DNA from: Streptomyces sp. T12
Lineage (GTDB): Bacteria; Actinomycetota; Actinomycetes; Streptomycetales; Streptomycetaceae
DNA: 64,000 bases
Assembly: GCF_028736035.1 (NCBI RefSeq)
Contig: NZ_CP117866.1
Location: 4,898,001 to 4,962,000 of the forward strand
Direction of reading: 5' to 3'
The position numbers were made by a program, and so were the translations under genes. Positions 23,639-33,359 of the stretch are shown here, piece by piece. The notes under the pieces were generated by a model. It saw only the letters and a program-made list of their open reading frames with translations. It ran no database searches and was not told the DNA's origin. Within the stretch, counting starts at the first letter, position 1. Every line of letters starts with the position of its first letter.

Positions 23639-24910
23639 TCAGGCCAGCGCCCGGCCCAGCACGTACACCGCCGGTGCCGCGGCCGCCAGCGGCAGGGCGA
23701 CGCCCGCCGTGAAGTGCACGAACCGGGACGGGTAGTCGTAACTGGCCACGCGGTGGCCGATCAGCGCGCACACCGCCGCACCCGCACCGAGCAGCGCCCC
23801 ACCGGACCCCACCCCGGTCATCGCACCGACGACAACCCCCGCTCCCGCCGCCGCGAGCAACGAGACGACCACGGAAACCGGCGTCGGCAACGGCAGCGCC
23901 CGCGCCAGGACCGCGACCGCGACCGCCACCGCGCCCACCGTCACCGCGTCCGCCTCCGCCGCGAGGTACCCGGCCGCGACGATCGACAGCGCCGCCGAGG
24001 CGACCGTCGCCATCAGCCCGTACATCCGCTCGTCCGGGTCGGCATGCGAACGGAGCTGCAGGACCAGGGACAGCAGCACCCAGACCCCCAGCGTGCCGAG
24101 GATCGCCGCCGGCGCGCGGTCGGACGCCAACAGCGCCACGTCCGCCGTCACCGCGCCCGCGAAGGCCAGCGCGATGCCCTGCCGGGCCGGCCACATGCCG
24201 TTCAGCCGGAACCAGCCCGCCGCCGTCACCGCCTGAAGGGCGACGAGGGGCACGAGGAGGGCGTACGACCCGATCGCCGCCGTGGCCGAGAGGAGCAGCC
24301 CCAGCAGCGCCGTGAGCGCGGCCGGCTGAATCCCCGGCTCGATGATCGGGGAGCGGCCCTCCAGACGGGCCCGCTGGGCGTCGGTGATACGGGCGTTGCC
24401 GGCGAGGGTCGCGGGGCCGTAGCCGGCGCCGCTGCCGTCGCCCGCCTGTGCGGCCTGTGCGGCCGCAGCATCCGCGTCGGGCTCGGGAGCCTGAGTCCGC
24501 GTCCGGTTCTGCGACTGCGCAGGTGACTGGAACTGGGGCTGAGCGTGGGGGTGTGCCTGGGCGTGGGGCTGGGGCTGAGCGTGGGCCTGCTGCTGCCGGC
24601 CCTGGGCCTGCGGCCCGCCGTTCCAGCCCCCGGCCTGGTACCCGGACGGGTCCCCGCCCCGGTACTCCGAAGCAGCCGCCCCCTGGGACGGCAGATACGA
24701 CGTCTCCTCCGCCGAGGCCGGCGCGACCGGCGGCTGCACCTGCGTCTCCCAGGTCTGCCCCTGCCACTGCTGCGTGTACTGCTGGGCGGCCTGTGGATCG
24801 TCGTACGCCTGCTGCCCGGGCCATCCCTGCGGCGCGGGCTGCTGGGCGGGCTGCTGATACGGGTCGTACCCGTCGTACCCGTCGTACCCCTGATACGGCT
24901 GGTCGGTCAT
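23639..24910 (-). CDS. polytopic membrane protein with Gln/Pro/His-rich cytoplasmic N-terminus
   Basis: A 423-residue protein. The first 160 or so residues are low complexity: repeated YDGYDGYDPYQQPAQQ, then QGRQQQAHAQPQPHAQAHPH. From about residue 185 there are around nine predicted membrane helices rich in Ala/Val/Leu. No transporter signature is recognised. The ATG at 24910 comes 2 nt after the stop of the MoaD-like gene, within the same ribosome-binding context (AGGAGGGTGACG), so translation is coupled. Function unknown. Confidence 0.8.
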   Translation of the reverse strand: MTDQPYQGYDGYDGYDPYQQPAQQPAPQGWPGQQAYDDPQAAQQYTQQWQGQTWETQVQPPVAPASAEETSYLPSQGAAASEYRGGDPSGYQAGGWNGGPQAQGRQQQAHAQPQPHAQAHPHAQPQFQSPAQSQNRTRTQAPEPDADAAAAQAAQAGDGSGAGYGPATLAGNARITDAQRARLEGRSPIIEPGIQPAALTALLGLLLSATAAIGSYALLVPLVALQAVTAAGWFRLNGMWPARQGIALAFAGAVTADVALLASDRAPAAILGTLGVWVLLSLVLQLRSHADPDERMYGLMATVASAALSIVAAGYLAAEADAVTVGAVAVAVAVLARALPLPTPVSVVVSLLAAAGAGVVVGAMTGVGSGGALLGAGAAVCALIGHRVASYDYPSRFVHFTAGVALPLAAAAPAVYVLGRALA

Positions 24911-24912
24911 CG

Positions 24913-25167
24913 TCACCCTCCTGCGAACGGCGGGAGCACCTCGACCGTGCCGCCGTCGGCCAGCCGTACCGTCTCATGTTCGCGGGTGCCCACGGGGTCA
25001 CCGTCGACAAGGAACGAGCATCGCTGCAGGACGCGCACGAGTTCACCGGGGTGTCGCTCGCGGGCGGCGTCGAGCGCCTCGGCGAGCGTGGCCGCGTCGA
25101 ACGGCTCCTCGGCGATCCCGGCCGCGGCCTTCGCGGCGGCCCAGTAGCGCACCGTGACCTTTGGCAT
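24913..25167 (-). CDS. MoaD/ThiS-family sulfur carrier protein
   Basis: An 84-residue ubiquitin-like protein. It starts MPKVTVRYWAAAKAAAGIAE and ends with the required double glycine (EVLPPFAGG), the site of adenylation and thiocarboxylation. Such proteins carry sulfur for molybdopterin, thiazole or other metabolites. The ATG at 25167 follows AGAGGAA. It is upstream of, and coupled to, a polytopic membrane protein rather than a moaE-like partner, so the pathway served is unclear. Confidence 0.88.
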   Translation of the reverse strand: MPKVTVRYWAAAKAAAGIAEEPFDAATLAEALDAARERHPGELVRVLQRCSFLVDGDPVGTREHETVRLADGGTVEVLPPFAGG

Positions 25168-25204
25168 GCGGTTCCTCTGTCGGTCGGCTGTGTACCCCGT
25201 CAGG

Positions 25205-26089
25205 CTAGCCCGCCCCACCGACAGCCCAGTCCCCGATCCGGCCCAGCAGCTCGTCGGCGGCCGCGTGCTCGGCGTGCCCCATCCCCTGCTCCAGCCAGAG
25301 TTCGCCGTGGTCACCGGCCGCCCCGGCCAGCATGCGGGGGTGGTCGAGGGGGAAGTAGCCGTCCCGGTCGCCGTGCACGATCAGCAACGGCGTGGGCGCG
25401 ATGAGCGCCGCCGCCTCGACGGGGGACATCGGCACCGGGTCCCACTCCCGGTGGTGGATCCGCGTCCGGAATCCGTAACGGCCCACCAGGCGGCCCTCGG
25501 GCCGGGTCACCAGCCAGTGGAGCTTGCGCATGGGAGCCGTACCCCGGTAGTACCAGCGGGCCGGCGCGCTCACCGAAACCACCGCATCCGTGTGCGCCCC
25601 TGCGCCCCCCTCGCGCTCCTCGCGCCCTGATCCGTCCGGGCGGCGGTACAGCGCCGCGTGCCGCAACACCACCGAGCCCCCCATGGAGAAGCCGACGGTC
25701 GCCACGCGCGCGTGCCCGAGTTCGCGGGCCCATCGCACCGCGGCCGCCAGGTCGAGCACCTCGCGGTCGCCGACCGTCGAACGGCCGCCCGATGCTCCGT
25801 GGCCCCGGAAGGAGAAGGTGACGACGGCCCCGTGCCGGGTGAAGGCCTCCGCCACCCGTCGCACATGCGGCTTGTCCGCGTCGCCGGTGAAGCCGTGGGC
25901 CACGACGAACGCCAGGTCACCGGCAGGTGGACGGGAGGCGTCGTATACGACCGCACCCGGGTCGTATACGGAATCGATCGTCACCCCGTCGTCAGTGTGC
26001 AGAAACGTCCGCAAAGGTGTACGTCTGGTTGTCTCAGAGTGCGGACGAACCGTCGATCGTGCCACATGACCTGCCGGACCGTTGCTCAT
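25205..26089 (-). CDS. alpha/beta hydrolase
   Basis: A 294-residue serine hydrolase. The oxyanion region is [11 protein letters not shown] (about residue 61), the nucleophile elbow is [10 protein letters not shown] (Ser about residue 134), and the acid and histidine lie in [10 protein letters not shown] and QGMGHAEH. It resembles monoglyceride lipase/esterase-like proteins; the substrate is unknown. The ATG at 26089 is divergent from glnR, 181 bp away. Its 5' coding region contains an unusual inverted repeat of GTATACGACC (25943-25969), which encodes [10 protein letters not shown]. Confidence 0.87.
   Translation of the reverse strand: MSNGPAGHVARSTVRPHSETTRRTPLRTFLHTDDGVTIDSVYDPGAVVYDASRPPAGDLAFVVAHGFTGDADKPHVRRVAEAFTRHGAVVTFSFRGHGASGGRSTVGDREVLDLAAAVRWARELGHARVATVGFSMGGSVVLRHAALYRRPDGSGREEREGGAGAHTDAVVSVSAPARWYYRGTAPMRKLHWLVTRPEGRLVGRYGFRTRIHHREWDPVPMSPVEAAALIAPTPLLIVHGDRDGYFPLDHPRMLAGAAGDHGELWLEQGMGHAEHAAADELLGRIGDWAVGGAG
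25943..25969. repeat. GTATACGACC inverted repeat in the hydrolase 5' coding region
   Basis: GTATACGACC (25943-25952) and GGTCGTATAC (25960-25969) are exact inverses with a 7-nt spacer. A third GTATACGAC occurs at 26161-26169, upstream of glnR. Three GTATAC hexamers within 230 bp are unexpected at this GC content. The repeats may be an operator or simply reflect the peptide repeat VYD. Confidence 0.4.
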
Positions 26090-26270
26090 GTGGGCTATTC
26101 TGCTGGGCAGAGGACTCGGGCAGCGTAGCCCCCGGGTCCTTTTGTGCTTTCGGAAGCGTTGTATACGACGCGGGAAACCTCAGGTGACCGCAGGTGTACG
26201 GGGCCTTCGGGATCGCAGAGCAGTTCCGCACCGCACACGTCCTCGCAGGGACCGAGGAGGAACCAGACGT

Positions 26271-27050
26271 ATGAGTTCTCTGCTGCTCCTGACCAACGCC
26301 CTCCAGCCATCGACGGAGGTGCTCCCCGCCCTGGGTCTGCTGCTGCACAACGTGCGCGTGGCTCCGGCGGAAGGCCCCGCCCTCGTCGACACCCCGGGTG
26401 CCGACGCCATCCTCATCGACGGCCGGCGTGACCTGCCTCAGGTCCGCAGCCTCTGCCAGCTGCTGCGCTCGACCGGCCCCGGCTGTCCGCTCATCCTCGT
26501 CGTGACCGAGGGCGGCCTCGCCGCCGTCACCGCCGACTGGGGTATCGACGACGTCCTGCTGGACACCGCCGGCCCCGCCGAGGTCGAGGCGCGGCTGCGG
26601 CTCGCCATGGGCCGCCAGCAGATCGTCAACGACGACTCCCCGATGGAGATCCGCAACGGCGACCTGTCGGTCGACGAGGCGACGTACAGCGCCAAGCTCA
26701 AGGGCCGGGTCCTCGACCTCACCTTCAAGGAGTTCGAACTCCTGAAGTACCTCGCCCAGCACCCGGGCCGCGTCTTCACGCGCGCGCAGCTGCTCCAGGA
26801 GGTCTGGGGCTACGACTACTTCGGTGGCACCCGGACCGTCGACGTCCACGTACGACGACTGCGCGCCAAGCTCGGCCCCGAGCACGAGTCACTCATCGGG
26901 ACCGTCCGGAACGTCGGTTATCGATTCGTTACCCCCGAGAAGATCGACCGTGCCGCCGAGGAAGCCAAGGCCAAGGCTGACCGGTCAAAGTCGGCGGATG
27001 CGGACGAGACGGCCGTCCTGGACGACGCCGAAGTGCGGGCCGAGGCATAG
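26271..27050 (+). CDS. glnR: GlnR, OmpR-type nitrogen regulator
   Basis: A 259-residue OmpR-family regulator. It begins [20 protein letters not shown] and has an atypical receiver domain in which the phosphorylation-pocket acidic residues are largely missing. From about residue 125 a winged helix follows ([37 protein letters not shown]). An acidic/Lys tail ends it. This is the sequence of Streptomyces GlnR, which controls glnA, amtB and nitrate genes. The atypical receiver fits GlnR working as a phosphorylation-independent dimer. GAGGAGG precedes the ATG at 26271. It stands without a kinase. Confidence 0.95.
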   Translation: MSSLLLLTNALQPSTEVLPALGLLLHNVRVAPAEGPALVDTPGADAILIDGRRDLPQVRSLCQLLRSTGPGCPLILVVTEGGLAAVTADWGIDDVLLDTAGPAEVEARLRLAMGRQQIVNDDSPMEIRNGDLSVDEATYSAKLKGRVLDLTFKEFELLKYLAQHPGRVFTRAQLLQEVWGYDYFGGTRTVDVHVRRLRAKLGPEHESLIGTVRNVGYRFVTPEKIDRAAEEAKAKADRSKSADADETAVLDDAEVRAEA

Positions 27051-27177
27051 AAAGGCACAGCGGACGCTCGGGCGGGGCGTCATCGGCGTTGCTTTCGCAC
27101 AGCTCGGTGACAGCCGGGCGACAGGGAAGCTCCTTCACGCCCTGCCCAGAGCTGGTCCATCCGCGTAGACTCCGCGC

Positions 27178-28200
27178 GTGGCCAAGGTGACTCGCGATGA
27201 CGTGGCGCGGCTGGCAGGGACTTCCACTGCCGTCGTCAGTTACGTCATCAACAACGGACCCCGGCCGGTTGCCCCGGCCACGCGCGAGCGTGTCCTCGCC
27301 GCGATCAAGGAACTGGGGTACCGGCCCGACCGGGTCGCCCAGGCGATGGCCTCGCGGCGCACGGATCTCATAGGCCTGATCGTGCCGGACGCGCGCCAGC
27401 CCTTCTTCGGGGAGATGGCGCACGCGGTCGAGTGGGCCGCCGCCGAGCGCGGAAAGATGGTCCTCGTCGGCAACTCCGACTACGTCGGCGAGCGCGAGGT
27501 CCACTATCTGCGGGCGTTCCTGGGGATGCGGGTCTCGGGGCTCATCCTGGTCTCCCACGCTCTGAACGACCTGGCCGCCGCCGAGATCGAGGCCTGGGAC
27601 GCCCGGGTCGTCCTCCTCCACGAGCGGCCGGAGGCCATCGACGACGTCGCCGTCGTCACCGACGACCTGGGCGGCGCCCAGCTCGCCGTACGCCACCTGC
27701 TGGAGCACGGCTACGAGTACGTCGCCTGTGTGGGCGGCACCGCCGAGACCCCGGCGGTCGGCGACCCGGTCTCCGACCACGTCGAGGGCTGGCGGCGCGC
27801 GATGGCCGAGGCCGGGATCCCGACGGAGGGGCGGCTGTTCGAGGCGCCGTACAACCGCTACGACGCGTATCGCGTAGCGCTCGACATCCTGTCCGGGCCC
27901 AACCGCCCGCCCGCGATCTTCTGCTCCACCGACGACCAGGCGATCGGCGTGCTGCGGGCGGCGCGGGAGCTGCGGATCGATGTACCGGGGGAGCTGGCGG
28001 TCGCCGGGTTCGACGACATCAAGGAGGCGGCGCTGGCGGATCCGCCGCTGACGACGATCGCGTCCGACCGGTCGGCGATGGCGCGGGCCGCCGTGGATCT
28101 CGTCCTCGATGACGGACTGCGGGTTGCCGGGTCGCGGCGTGAGCGGTTGAAGGTGTTTCCGTCGCGCTTGGTGGTACGGCGGTCCTGCGGCTGCAAGTGA
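27178..28200 (+). CDS. LacI-family transcriptional regulator
   Basis: A 340-residue repressor. The LacI helix-turn-helix is at residues 2-50 ([36 protein letters not shown]). The periplasmic-binding-protein core follows ([31 protein letters not shown] as [25 protein letters not shown]). The C-terminus VRRSCGCK resembles that of other actinobacterial LacI proteins. The GTG at 27178 has TAGACT ending 6 nt upstream, so it is probably leaderless. It follows glnR by 127 bp. No sugar gene is adjacent, so the ligand and targets are unknown. Confidence 0.92.
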   Translation: MAKVTRDDVARLAGTSTAVVSYVINNGPRPVAPATRERVLAAIKELGYRPDRVAQAMASRRTDLIGLIVPDARQPFFGEMAHAVEWAAAERGKMVLVGNSDYVGEREVHYLRAFLGMRVSGLILVSHALNDLAAAEIEAWDARVVLLHERPEAIDDVAVVTDDLGGAQLAVRHLLEHGYEYVACVGGTAETPAVGDPVSDHVEGWRRAMAEAGIPTEGRLFEAPYNRYDAYRVALDILSGPNRPPAIFCSTDDQAIGVLRAARELRIDVPGELAVAGFDDIKEAALADPPLTTIASDRSAMARAAVDLVLDDGLRVAGSRRERLKVFPSRLVVRRSCGCK

Positions 28201-28294
28201 GGGCCGGGCCAGCTTTTATGAAGCCTGTCTGAGAGGCCTCACCAAGCCGCGAGAACGGTCTTTACATCGGGCATACGACCTTCTGCCGGGCTTC

Positions 28295-28327
28295 TCAGGG
28301 AGCACTCAGGAAGCTCTCATGGTCGGG
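28295..28327 (+). promoter_or_regulatory. 11-bp direct repeats upstream of the HtrA-like gene
   Basis: TCAGGGAGCAC, TCAGGAAGCTC and TCATGGTCGGG follow each other without gaps, 17-49 bp before the protease ATG. The first two differ at two positions. The 11-bp period is typical of OmpR-family response-regulator sites, and such a regulator is encoded two genes downstream. Confidence 0.45.
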
Positions 28328-28343
28328 CGACAAGCTCATTGTC

Positions 28344-29441
28344 ATGACCGAGAGCTTCCGCCGCGACGGCGAGTACGAGCAGTACACGAACCCCCACCAG
28401 GGCGCCCAGCAGCACGCCTCCTCCCCCGTGAACCCCGAGTGGCCGCCCCCGCCGGCGTACCAGCCGGCCGCACAGGCCGATGCCGGGGCCGGTACCGGCG
28501 TCCCTGCCGGCGGAGCCCCCACCGCTCTCCTCACCGAGCCCGTCGCCCAGCCGCCGAAGACGCGGCGCCGCCCCCGCGGCCCGGTCGCGCTGCTCGCCGC
28601 CGTGGCGATCGTCGCCGCGGCGATCGGCGGCGGCACGGCGTACGGCATCCAGGAGCTGACCGGCAACGACACCGTCGCCACCACCAGCTCCACCAGCACC
28701 AACGTCGTCCCCTCCAGCCAGAAGGGCACGGTCTCCGGCGTCGCCAAGGCGGTCAGCCCCAGCATCGTCGAGATCAACGCGACCTCGAACGCCGGATCCT
28801 CCACCGGCTCGGGCGTGATCATCACCAGTGACGGCGAGATCGTCACCAACAACCACGTCGTCTCCGGCGCCTCGTCGATCAAGGTGCGGACCAGCGACGG
28901 CAAGCAGTACACCGCCGAGGTCGTAGGCACCGACAGCAGCAAGGACCTCGCGCTGATCAAGCTGCAGAACGCCTCCGGGCTCACGGTGGCCACCCTCGGC
29001 GACTCCTCCGGCGTCCAGGTCGGCGACCAGGTCGTGGCGATCGGCTCCCCCGAGGGCCTGACCGGCACGGTCACCAGCGGCATCGTGTCCGCGCTCAACC
29101 GGGACGTGACCGTCTCGACGGACGAGAGCCAGGGCCAGCAGCAACAGCAGCAGGGCGGCGGCGGGTGGCCGTTCGAGTTCGGCGGTCAGCAGTTCAACGG
29201 CGACACCGGTTCGTCGACGACGACGTACAAGGCACTCCAGACGGATGCGTCCCTGAACCCCGGCAACTCCGGCGGCGCGCTGATCGACATGAACGGCAAC
29301 ATCATCGGCATCAACTCCGCGATGTACTCGGCCTCCGGCTCGGGTTCGTCCGACGCGGGCAGCGTGGGCCTCGGCTTCGCCATCCCGATCAACACCGTCA
29401 AGTCCGACCTGGCGAAGCTGCGGGCCGGCTCCACCGACTGA
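28344..29441 (+). CDS. membrane-anchored trypsin-like serine protease (HtrA/DegP-like, no PDZ)
   Basis: A 365-residue protein. It has a cytoplasmic Pro/Gln/Ala-rich N-terminus, one membrane helix at about residues 80-100 (GPVALLAAVAIVAAAIGGGT), then an extracellular chymotrypsin-fold domain. The catalytic triad is His in VTNNHVV, Asp in KDLALIKL, and Ser in NPGNSGGAL. A Gln/Gly-rich insert sits between Asp and Ser. The chain ends about 40 residues after the Ser motif, so the PDZ domain of classical HtrA is absent. It lies directly upstream of a two-component system, as pepD follows mprAB in mycobacteria, suggesting envelope-stress control. 11-bp direct repeats precede it. Confidence 0.9.
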   Translation: MTESFRRDGEYEQYTNPHQGAQQHASSPVNPEWPPPPAYQPAAQADAGAGTGVPAGGAPTALLTEPVAQPPKTRRRPRGPVALLAAVAIVAAAIGGGTAYGIQELTGNDTVATTSSTSTNVVPSSQKGTVSGVAKAVSPSIVEINATSNAGSSTGSGVIITSDGEIVTNNHVVSGASSIKVRTSDGKQYTAEVVGTDSSKDLALIKLQNASGLTVATLGDSSGVQVGDQVVAIGSPEGLTGTVTSGIVSALNRDVTVSTDESQGQQQQQQGGGGWPFEFGGQQFNGDTGSSTTTYKALQTDASLNPGNSGGALIDMNGNIIGINSAMYSASGSGSSDAGSVGLGFAIPINTVKSDLAKLRAGSTD

Positions 29442-29474
29442 ACCACACTCGCCACACGCCAGAGGGAGTACGTC

Positions 29475-29663
29475 ATGATCCAGCAGGTTGAGCACACCGC
29501 TACCCGCGTCGGTCCCGCCGACCTCGCCCTGGCCCTCGCGGTCGCCGACGCCCTGCACACGCCGACGGCCCCGTCCCGGGCTCCGGAGCTGGCGACCGCC
29601 GGTCTTGGCGCAGGCCACAGGGCCGCCGCGGCCCGCGGCCGCCGCCGTACCGTACGAGGCTGA
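29475..29663 (+). CDS. small hypothetical protein
   Basis: A 62-residue frame from an ATG at 29475 behind GAGGGAG. The first half ([20 protein letters not shown]) is a plausible amphipathic helix; the last 15 residues are Arg-rich ([12 protein letters not shown]). It lies between the protease and the response regulator, in the same direction. Coding is supported only by the ribosome-binding site and position. Confidence 0.45.
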   Translation: MIQQVEHTATRVGPADLALALAVADALHTPTAPSRAPELATAGLGAGHRAAAARGRRRTVRG

Positions 29664-29742
29664 GAAGGCCGAGAATCGTGCGAGGCTGAAGGCACCGAGC
29701 CGCTCAGCCCCCTGCCCCCACCACACCGAGGATCCCGAGCCC

Positions 29743-30480
29743 ATGAGCCCCGCCGATGGCGACCGTGACCCCCAGCGCATCCTGATCGTCGATGACGAGC
29801 CGGCGGTGCGTGAAGCACTCCAGCGCAGCCTCGCCTTCGAGGGGTACGACACCGAGGTCGCGGTCGACGGCGCCGACGCCCTGGAGAAGGCGACGGCCTA
29901 CCGGCCCGACCTGGTGGTCCTGGACATCCAGATGCCCCGCATGGACGGCCTGACCGCCGCCCGCCGCATCCGTGGCGCCGGCGACACGACGCCGATCCTC
30001 ATGCTGACGGCCCGCGACACGGTCGGCGACCGCGTGACGGGACTGGATGCCGGGGCCGACGACTACCTGGTCAAGCCCTTCGAACTGGACGAACTCTTCG
30101 CCCGGGTCCGCGCCCTGCTGCGACGCAGCTCCTACGCAGCGGCGGCCGGTGCGGGTGCGGTGGAGGACGACGAGGCACTGACCTTCGCCGACCTGCGCAT
30201 GGACCTCGCGACGCGCGAGGTGACGCGGGGTGGGCGGCCGGTGGAGCTGACCCGTACGGAGTTCACGCTGCTGGAGATGTTCATGGCGCATCCGCGCCAG
30301 GTGCTGACGCGGGAGCAGATCCTGAAGGCCGTGTGGGGCTTCGACTTCGAGCCGTCGTCGAACTCGCTGGACGTGTACGTCATGTACCTGCGCCGCAAGA
30401 CCGAGGCGGGCGGCGAGCCGAGGCTCGTGCACACGGTTCGGGGTGTGGGGTATGTGCTGCGGCAGGGCGGGGCGGAGTGA
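29743..30480 (+). CDS. OmpR-family response regulator (MprA-like)
   Basis: A 245-residue regulator. The receiver domain has the acidic pair in [14 protein letters not shown], the phosphoacceptor Asp in [15 protein letters not shown], Thr in MLTARD and Lys in [11 protein letters not shown]. The C-terminal winged helix contains [20 protein letters not shown] and [14 protein letters not shown]. Its stop overlaps the kinase GTG start (GTGA), so the pair is co-translated. The arrangement with an HtrA-like protease resembles mycobacterial MprAB-PepD. The repeats at 28295-28327 are candidate binding sites. Confidence 0.93.
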   Translation: MSPADGDRDPQRILIVDDEPAVREALQRSLAFEGYDTEVAVDGADALEKATAYRPDLVVLDIQMPRMDGLTAARRIRGAGDTTPILMLTARDTVGDRVTGLDAGADDYLVKPFELDELFARVRALLRRSSYAAAAGAGAVEDDEALTFADLRMDLATREVTRGGRPVELTRTEFTLLEMFMAHPRQVLTREQILKAVWGFDFEPSSNSLDVYVMYLRRKTEAGGEPRLVHTVRGVGYVLRQGGAE

Positions 30481-31919
30481 ACAGGGTTCTACGCCGGTAC
30501 CGATCGCTGCCCATTCGGTCGCGGCTGGCGCTGTTGGTGGCGGCGGCGGTGGCCTTTGCGGTGGCTGCGGTTTCGGTGACGTGTTGGTTCATCGTGCAGG
30601 GGCGGCTGGACGACCAGGTGAACGACGACCTGGAGCAGGCCCGGATGAAGCCCGGGCAGTGGATCGAGATGCAGAATGCGCTCAGCAACTGCACTCAGTC
30701 CCCGGAGAGCGCGAAACCCTTCCGGAACCTGTACTCGCAGGTCGTCAAGGCGGACGGAACCCCCTGCGTCACCGAGGACTCCATCGGCGCGGTCAAGGTC
30801 ACCCAGGCCGACAAGGACGTGATCAAGAACGGGATGTCCAGCCGGGGCATCATCCGCGACGGCACAGCGGACGACGGTACGCCGGTGCGCGTGATGACCG
30901 TGCCGCAGCTCGCCCAGAACACCGGCACGGGAGAGCAGACCTACGTCGCCATCACCATTGCGGTATCGCTGGAGGGCACCAAGTCCACCCTCAACGATCT
31001 CGCCCTGATCCTTCTCCTCGTCTCGGGCATCGGAGTGATCGGCGCCGGAGCCGCCGGACTCGCGGTCGCCCGGGCCGGCCTCCGCCCCGTCGATAAACTC
31101 ACCGACGCCGTGGAACACGTCGCCCGCACCGAGGACCTCAACATCCGCATCCCGGTCGAGGACGACTCCGAGGACGAGGTGGCCCGGCTCTCCCGTTCCT
31201 TCAACTCCATGACCTCCGCGCTCGCCAGCTCCCGCGAGCTCCAGCAGCAGCTCATCGCCGACGCCGGCCACGAACTGCGCACCCCCCTCACCTCCCTGCG
31301 CACCAACATCGAACTCCTCACCCGCAGCGAGGAGACCGGCCGCCCGATCCCCGAGGCCGACCGCAAGGCGCTGCTCGCCTCGGTGAAGGCGCAGATGACC
31401 GAACTGGCCTCCCTGATTGGCGACTTGCAGGAGCTGTCTCGCTCCGAGGGCCAGCGGGGCGAACGCGTCCAGGTGATCTCGCTGGAGGAAACGGTCGAGT
31501 CCGCCCTGCGCCGGGCCCGGCTGCGCGGCCCGGAGCTGACGATCACCGCCGACCTGCAGCCCTGGTACGTACGGGGTGAACCGGCCGCCCTCGAACGCGC
31601 TGTGGTCAACATCCTCGACAACGCGGTGAAGTTCAGCCCCGAGGGCGGCGCGATCGAGGTCGCCCTGAACGACGGCGTCCTCACCATCCGCGACCACGGC
31701 CCCGGCATCCCCGCCGACGAACTCCCCCACGTCTTCGACCGCTTCTGGCGCTCCCCGTCGGCACGCGCGTTGCCCGGCTCCGGTCTGGGTCTGTCGATCG
31801 TTGCCCGGACCGTGGAGCAGGCGGGCGGCCAGGTCATGCTGGCCCGTGCAGACGGCGGCGGTACGGTGGCGACGGTACGGCTGCCGGGTGCTGACACGCC
31901 GCCGCCCGGCTCACCGTGA
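30477..31919 (+). CDS. sensor histidine kinase (MprB-like)
   Basis: A 480-residue kinase. Membrane helix 1 is at about residues 15-38, an extracellular sensor of about 135 residues contains two cysteines ([10 protein letters not shown] and GTPCVTED), and helix 2 is at about 178-205. A HAMP domain follows. The phosphorylated His is in [13 protein letters not shown], and the ATPase boxes are [11 protein letters not shown] (N), DHGPGIP (G1) and GSGLGLSIV (G2). The GTG at 30477 overlaps the regulator stop. The cysteine pair could make the sensor responsive to disulfide or folding stress, but that is inference. Confidence 0.92.
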   Translation: MNRVLRRYRSLPIRSRLALLVAAAVAFAVAAVSVTCWFIVQGRLDDQVNDDLEQARMKPGQWIEMQNALSNCTQSPESAKPFRNLYSQVVKADGTPCVTEDSIGAVKVTQADKDVIKNGMSSRGIIRDGTADDGTPVRVMTVPQLAQNTGTGEQTYVAITIAVSLEGTKSTLNDLALILLLVSGIGVIGAGAAGLAVARAGLRPVDKLTDAVEHVARTEDLNIRIPVEDDSEDEVARLSRSFNSMTSALASSRELQQQLIADAGHELRTPLTSLRTNIELLTRSEETGRPIPEADRKALLASVKAQMTELASLIGDLQELSRSEGQRGERVQVISLEETVESALRRARLRGPELTITADLQPWYVRGEPAALERAVVNILDNAVKFSPEGGAIEVALNDGVLTIRDHGPGIPADELPHVFDRFWRSPSARALPGSGLGLSIVARTVEQAGGQVMLARADGGGTVATVRLPGADTPPPGSP

Positions 31920-32078
31920 CCGCTGGCCACGGCCGCACGTTCCTGTCAGTAGCGGTCTCGACCTGCCACTTGTCCGGGAATCACCCGGAAACGCCGTACG
32001 AAAAGATGCTTTTTCTCGATGCGGCGATGGGGGCTAGGCTCGCGGCGATCTTGCCACCCCCCTCACAGAAGGACTCGC

Positions 32079-32459
32079 ATGAATCGCCCGCTTGCTCTCA
32101 CAGTCAGCGCCTTGTCCGTCATGTCATTGTGCGGCATAGGCCTAATAGGTTCAGCCTCGAAGGCCGAAGCTGCCGACTTCCGGCTCGGCTTCTGGCTGTA
32201 CGAGCATGACGACTTCGAAGCCAAAGACTGGGGGATGCTCTACCCCAGCACCCGCTGCTACAACGTGCCCGCCTCCATGAACAACAAGGCGAGTTCCATG
32301 AACAACCGCACCGACTACGCCGTTTACTTCTATGACAAGAAGGACTGCAAGGGCACGGCTGGCTACGCAGCAGCCCCGGACAGCGTGGACAAGGACCTGA
32401 CGAACAACGGGTTCGACAACAAGACGTCCTCGGTCAAGGTCGTAAGAGTGAATCCTTGA
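32079..32459 (+). CDS. secreted peptidase-inhibitor I36-like protein
   Basis: A 126-residue secreted protein. The signal peptide is about residues 1-31 (MNRPLALTVSALSVMSLCGI, ending SKAEA before ADF). A small beta/gamma-crystallin-like domain follows, with FRLGFWLYEHDDF, a cysteine pair (TRCYNVP and KKDCKG) and KTSSVKVVRV. This resembles the Streptomyces I36 (SMPI) metalloprotease-inhibitor family, although the family also holds proteins of no known inhibitory activity. AGAAGGA precedes the ATG. A terminator-like hairpin follows at 32481-32515. Confidence 0.78.
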   Translation: MNRPLALTVSALSVMSLCGIGLIGSASKAEAADFRLGFWLYEHDDFEAKDWGMLYPSTRCYNVPASMNNKASSMNNRTDYAVYFYDKKDCKGTAGYAAAPDSVDKDLTNNGFDNKTSSVKVVRVNP

Positions 32460-32460
32460 G

Positions 32461-32709
32461 TTAGCTGAAGGCCGTTATCGAGATCCCGTCCGGTCGTGTC
32501 GACCTGGCGGGATCTTGCGGCTTTCGAGGGACCGCGTCGGGATGATCAACGAGGCGCCCGTATTCCTCGACCGCGCGGGCGGCGGCGTCCTCGGCGCCCC
32601 GGAAGAAGGCGCCGACTGGGTCGACGCGGAGCGCTTCGAGCGGCTGGCGCCAGGGCTGGAGGGTGGCGTCCCGCCATGTGGTGTAGCGGATCAAGGCGCC
32701 GGAATCCAC
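32461..32709 (-). CDS. doubtful hypothetical protein
   Basis: An 82-residue open frame with a plausible composition in its middle (TTWRDATLQPWRQPLEALRV, GAFFRGAEDAAARAVEEYGR) and a stop just before the I36 gene end. It has no clear ribosome-binding site. Its C-terminal codons coincide with the hairpin that probably terminates the I36 gene. It may be the remnant of a longer degraded gene. I list it because otherwise 32460-32794 holds no gene. Confidence 0.3.
   Translation of the reverse strand: MDSGALIRYTTWRDATLQPWRQPLEALRVDPVGAFFRGAEDAAARAVEEYGRLVDHPDAVPRKPQDPARSTRPDGISITAFS
32481..32515. terminator. hairpin after the I36-like gene
   Basis: AGATCCCG (32481-32488) pairs with CGGGATCT (32508-32515). 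An inner GGTC/GACC stem extends it. It is 22 bp past the I36 stop. Confidence 0.5.
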
Positions 32710-32794
32710 AGGTCATCGCGGCATTGGCGCGGTTCGGAGCCGCGCATTGCGCTGACGGCAGGTCAGCCGCTCCGCAACTTGAGAGCCGTGTCCC

Positions 32795-32998
32795 ATGGAA
32801 TGGCCGACGCGCGCCTTAGCGGAACGCATCGAGCAAGATCGCTTACACCACGAAGCGGGACACGACCGGCTGGAGGCATTCTTCCTGGAGCGGCTGGCCA
32901 CTGCGGAGGAATACCTACGGCTCGCGCTGATCGACGACAACCTGGTGGAGTACGACGACTGGCTGACGCTGCTGCGCCGGGCCGGTCTCACGGGCTGA
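32795..32998 (+). CDS. small hypothetical protein (acidic, helical)
   Basis: A 67-residue frame from the ATG at 32795: MEWPTRALAERIEQDRLHHE, then a helical region with EAFFLERLATAEEYLRLALI and DDWLTLLRRAGL. Composition is natural for an actinobacterial protein. No strong Shine-Dalgarno is seen and I do not recognise a family. It may be the 3' part of a longer gene whose beginning has decayed. Confidence 0.4.
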   Translation: MEWPTRALAERIEQDRLHHEAGHDRLEAFFLERLATAEEYLRLALIDDNLVEYDDWLTLLRRAGLTG

Positions 32999-33029
32999 AC
33001 CGCCGACGCGGTCTGAACCCGGCGGCGAC

Positions 33030-33359
33030 CTAGGCTCCCTGCCAGAAGATCTCTTCCACCACGATCTGAGGGTCTTCGGTACGGGGCACGAAGACGTACT
33101 TCAGCCAGCCGATTCCTTCGTCGAAAAAGAGGATGTGGCGGCCCTTGGGATCAGTGGACCGGTCGGGCCTGACCTTCATTCCATCCGGAAGTTCGGCATC
33201 CGTCTCAATACCGCGGAAATACGGGTCCTTCGCCGTAACCAGCTCGGCACGCGCGGCGTAGACCATCTCCCGTACATGCACAGGCAGCTCTTCGAGGCCA
33301 GCGCGTGCATCAAGCCGCCAGTCCATCTGCCACGGCGGCCCAATGAACCCGTCAGTCAC
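33030..33359 (-). CDS. RelE/ParE-like toxin candidate (pair 1)
   Basis: A 109-residue protein whose GTG at 33359 overlaps the stop of the preceding gene (GTGA). It has a small alpha/beta layout: helices LEELPVHVREMVYAARAELV, then strands GRHILFFDEGIGWLKYVFVP and PQIVVEEIFW. That is compatible with a RelE-like fold, though no catalytic residues can be assigned. The gene before it is a DUF6247-like protein resembling the upstream partner of the second pair at 35810-36372. Assignment as toxin rests on gene order and size. Confidence 0.6.
   Translation of the reverse strand: MTDGFIGPPWQMDWRLDARAGLEELPVHVREMVYAARAELVTAKDPYFRGIETDAELPDGMKVRPDRSTDPKGRHILFFDEGIGWLKYVFVPRTEDPQIVVEEIFWQGA

Noticed and set aside
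24226..24916. Gln/Pro/His-rich repeats in the membrane protein as a DNA repeat element
   Set aside because: The repeats vary at codon level and stay in frame. They are better explained as a disordered protein segment.
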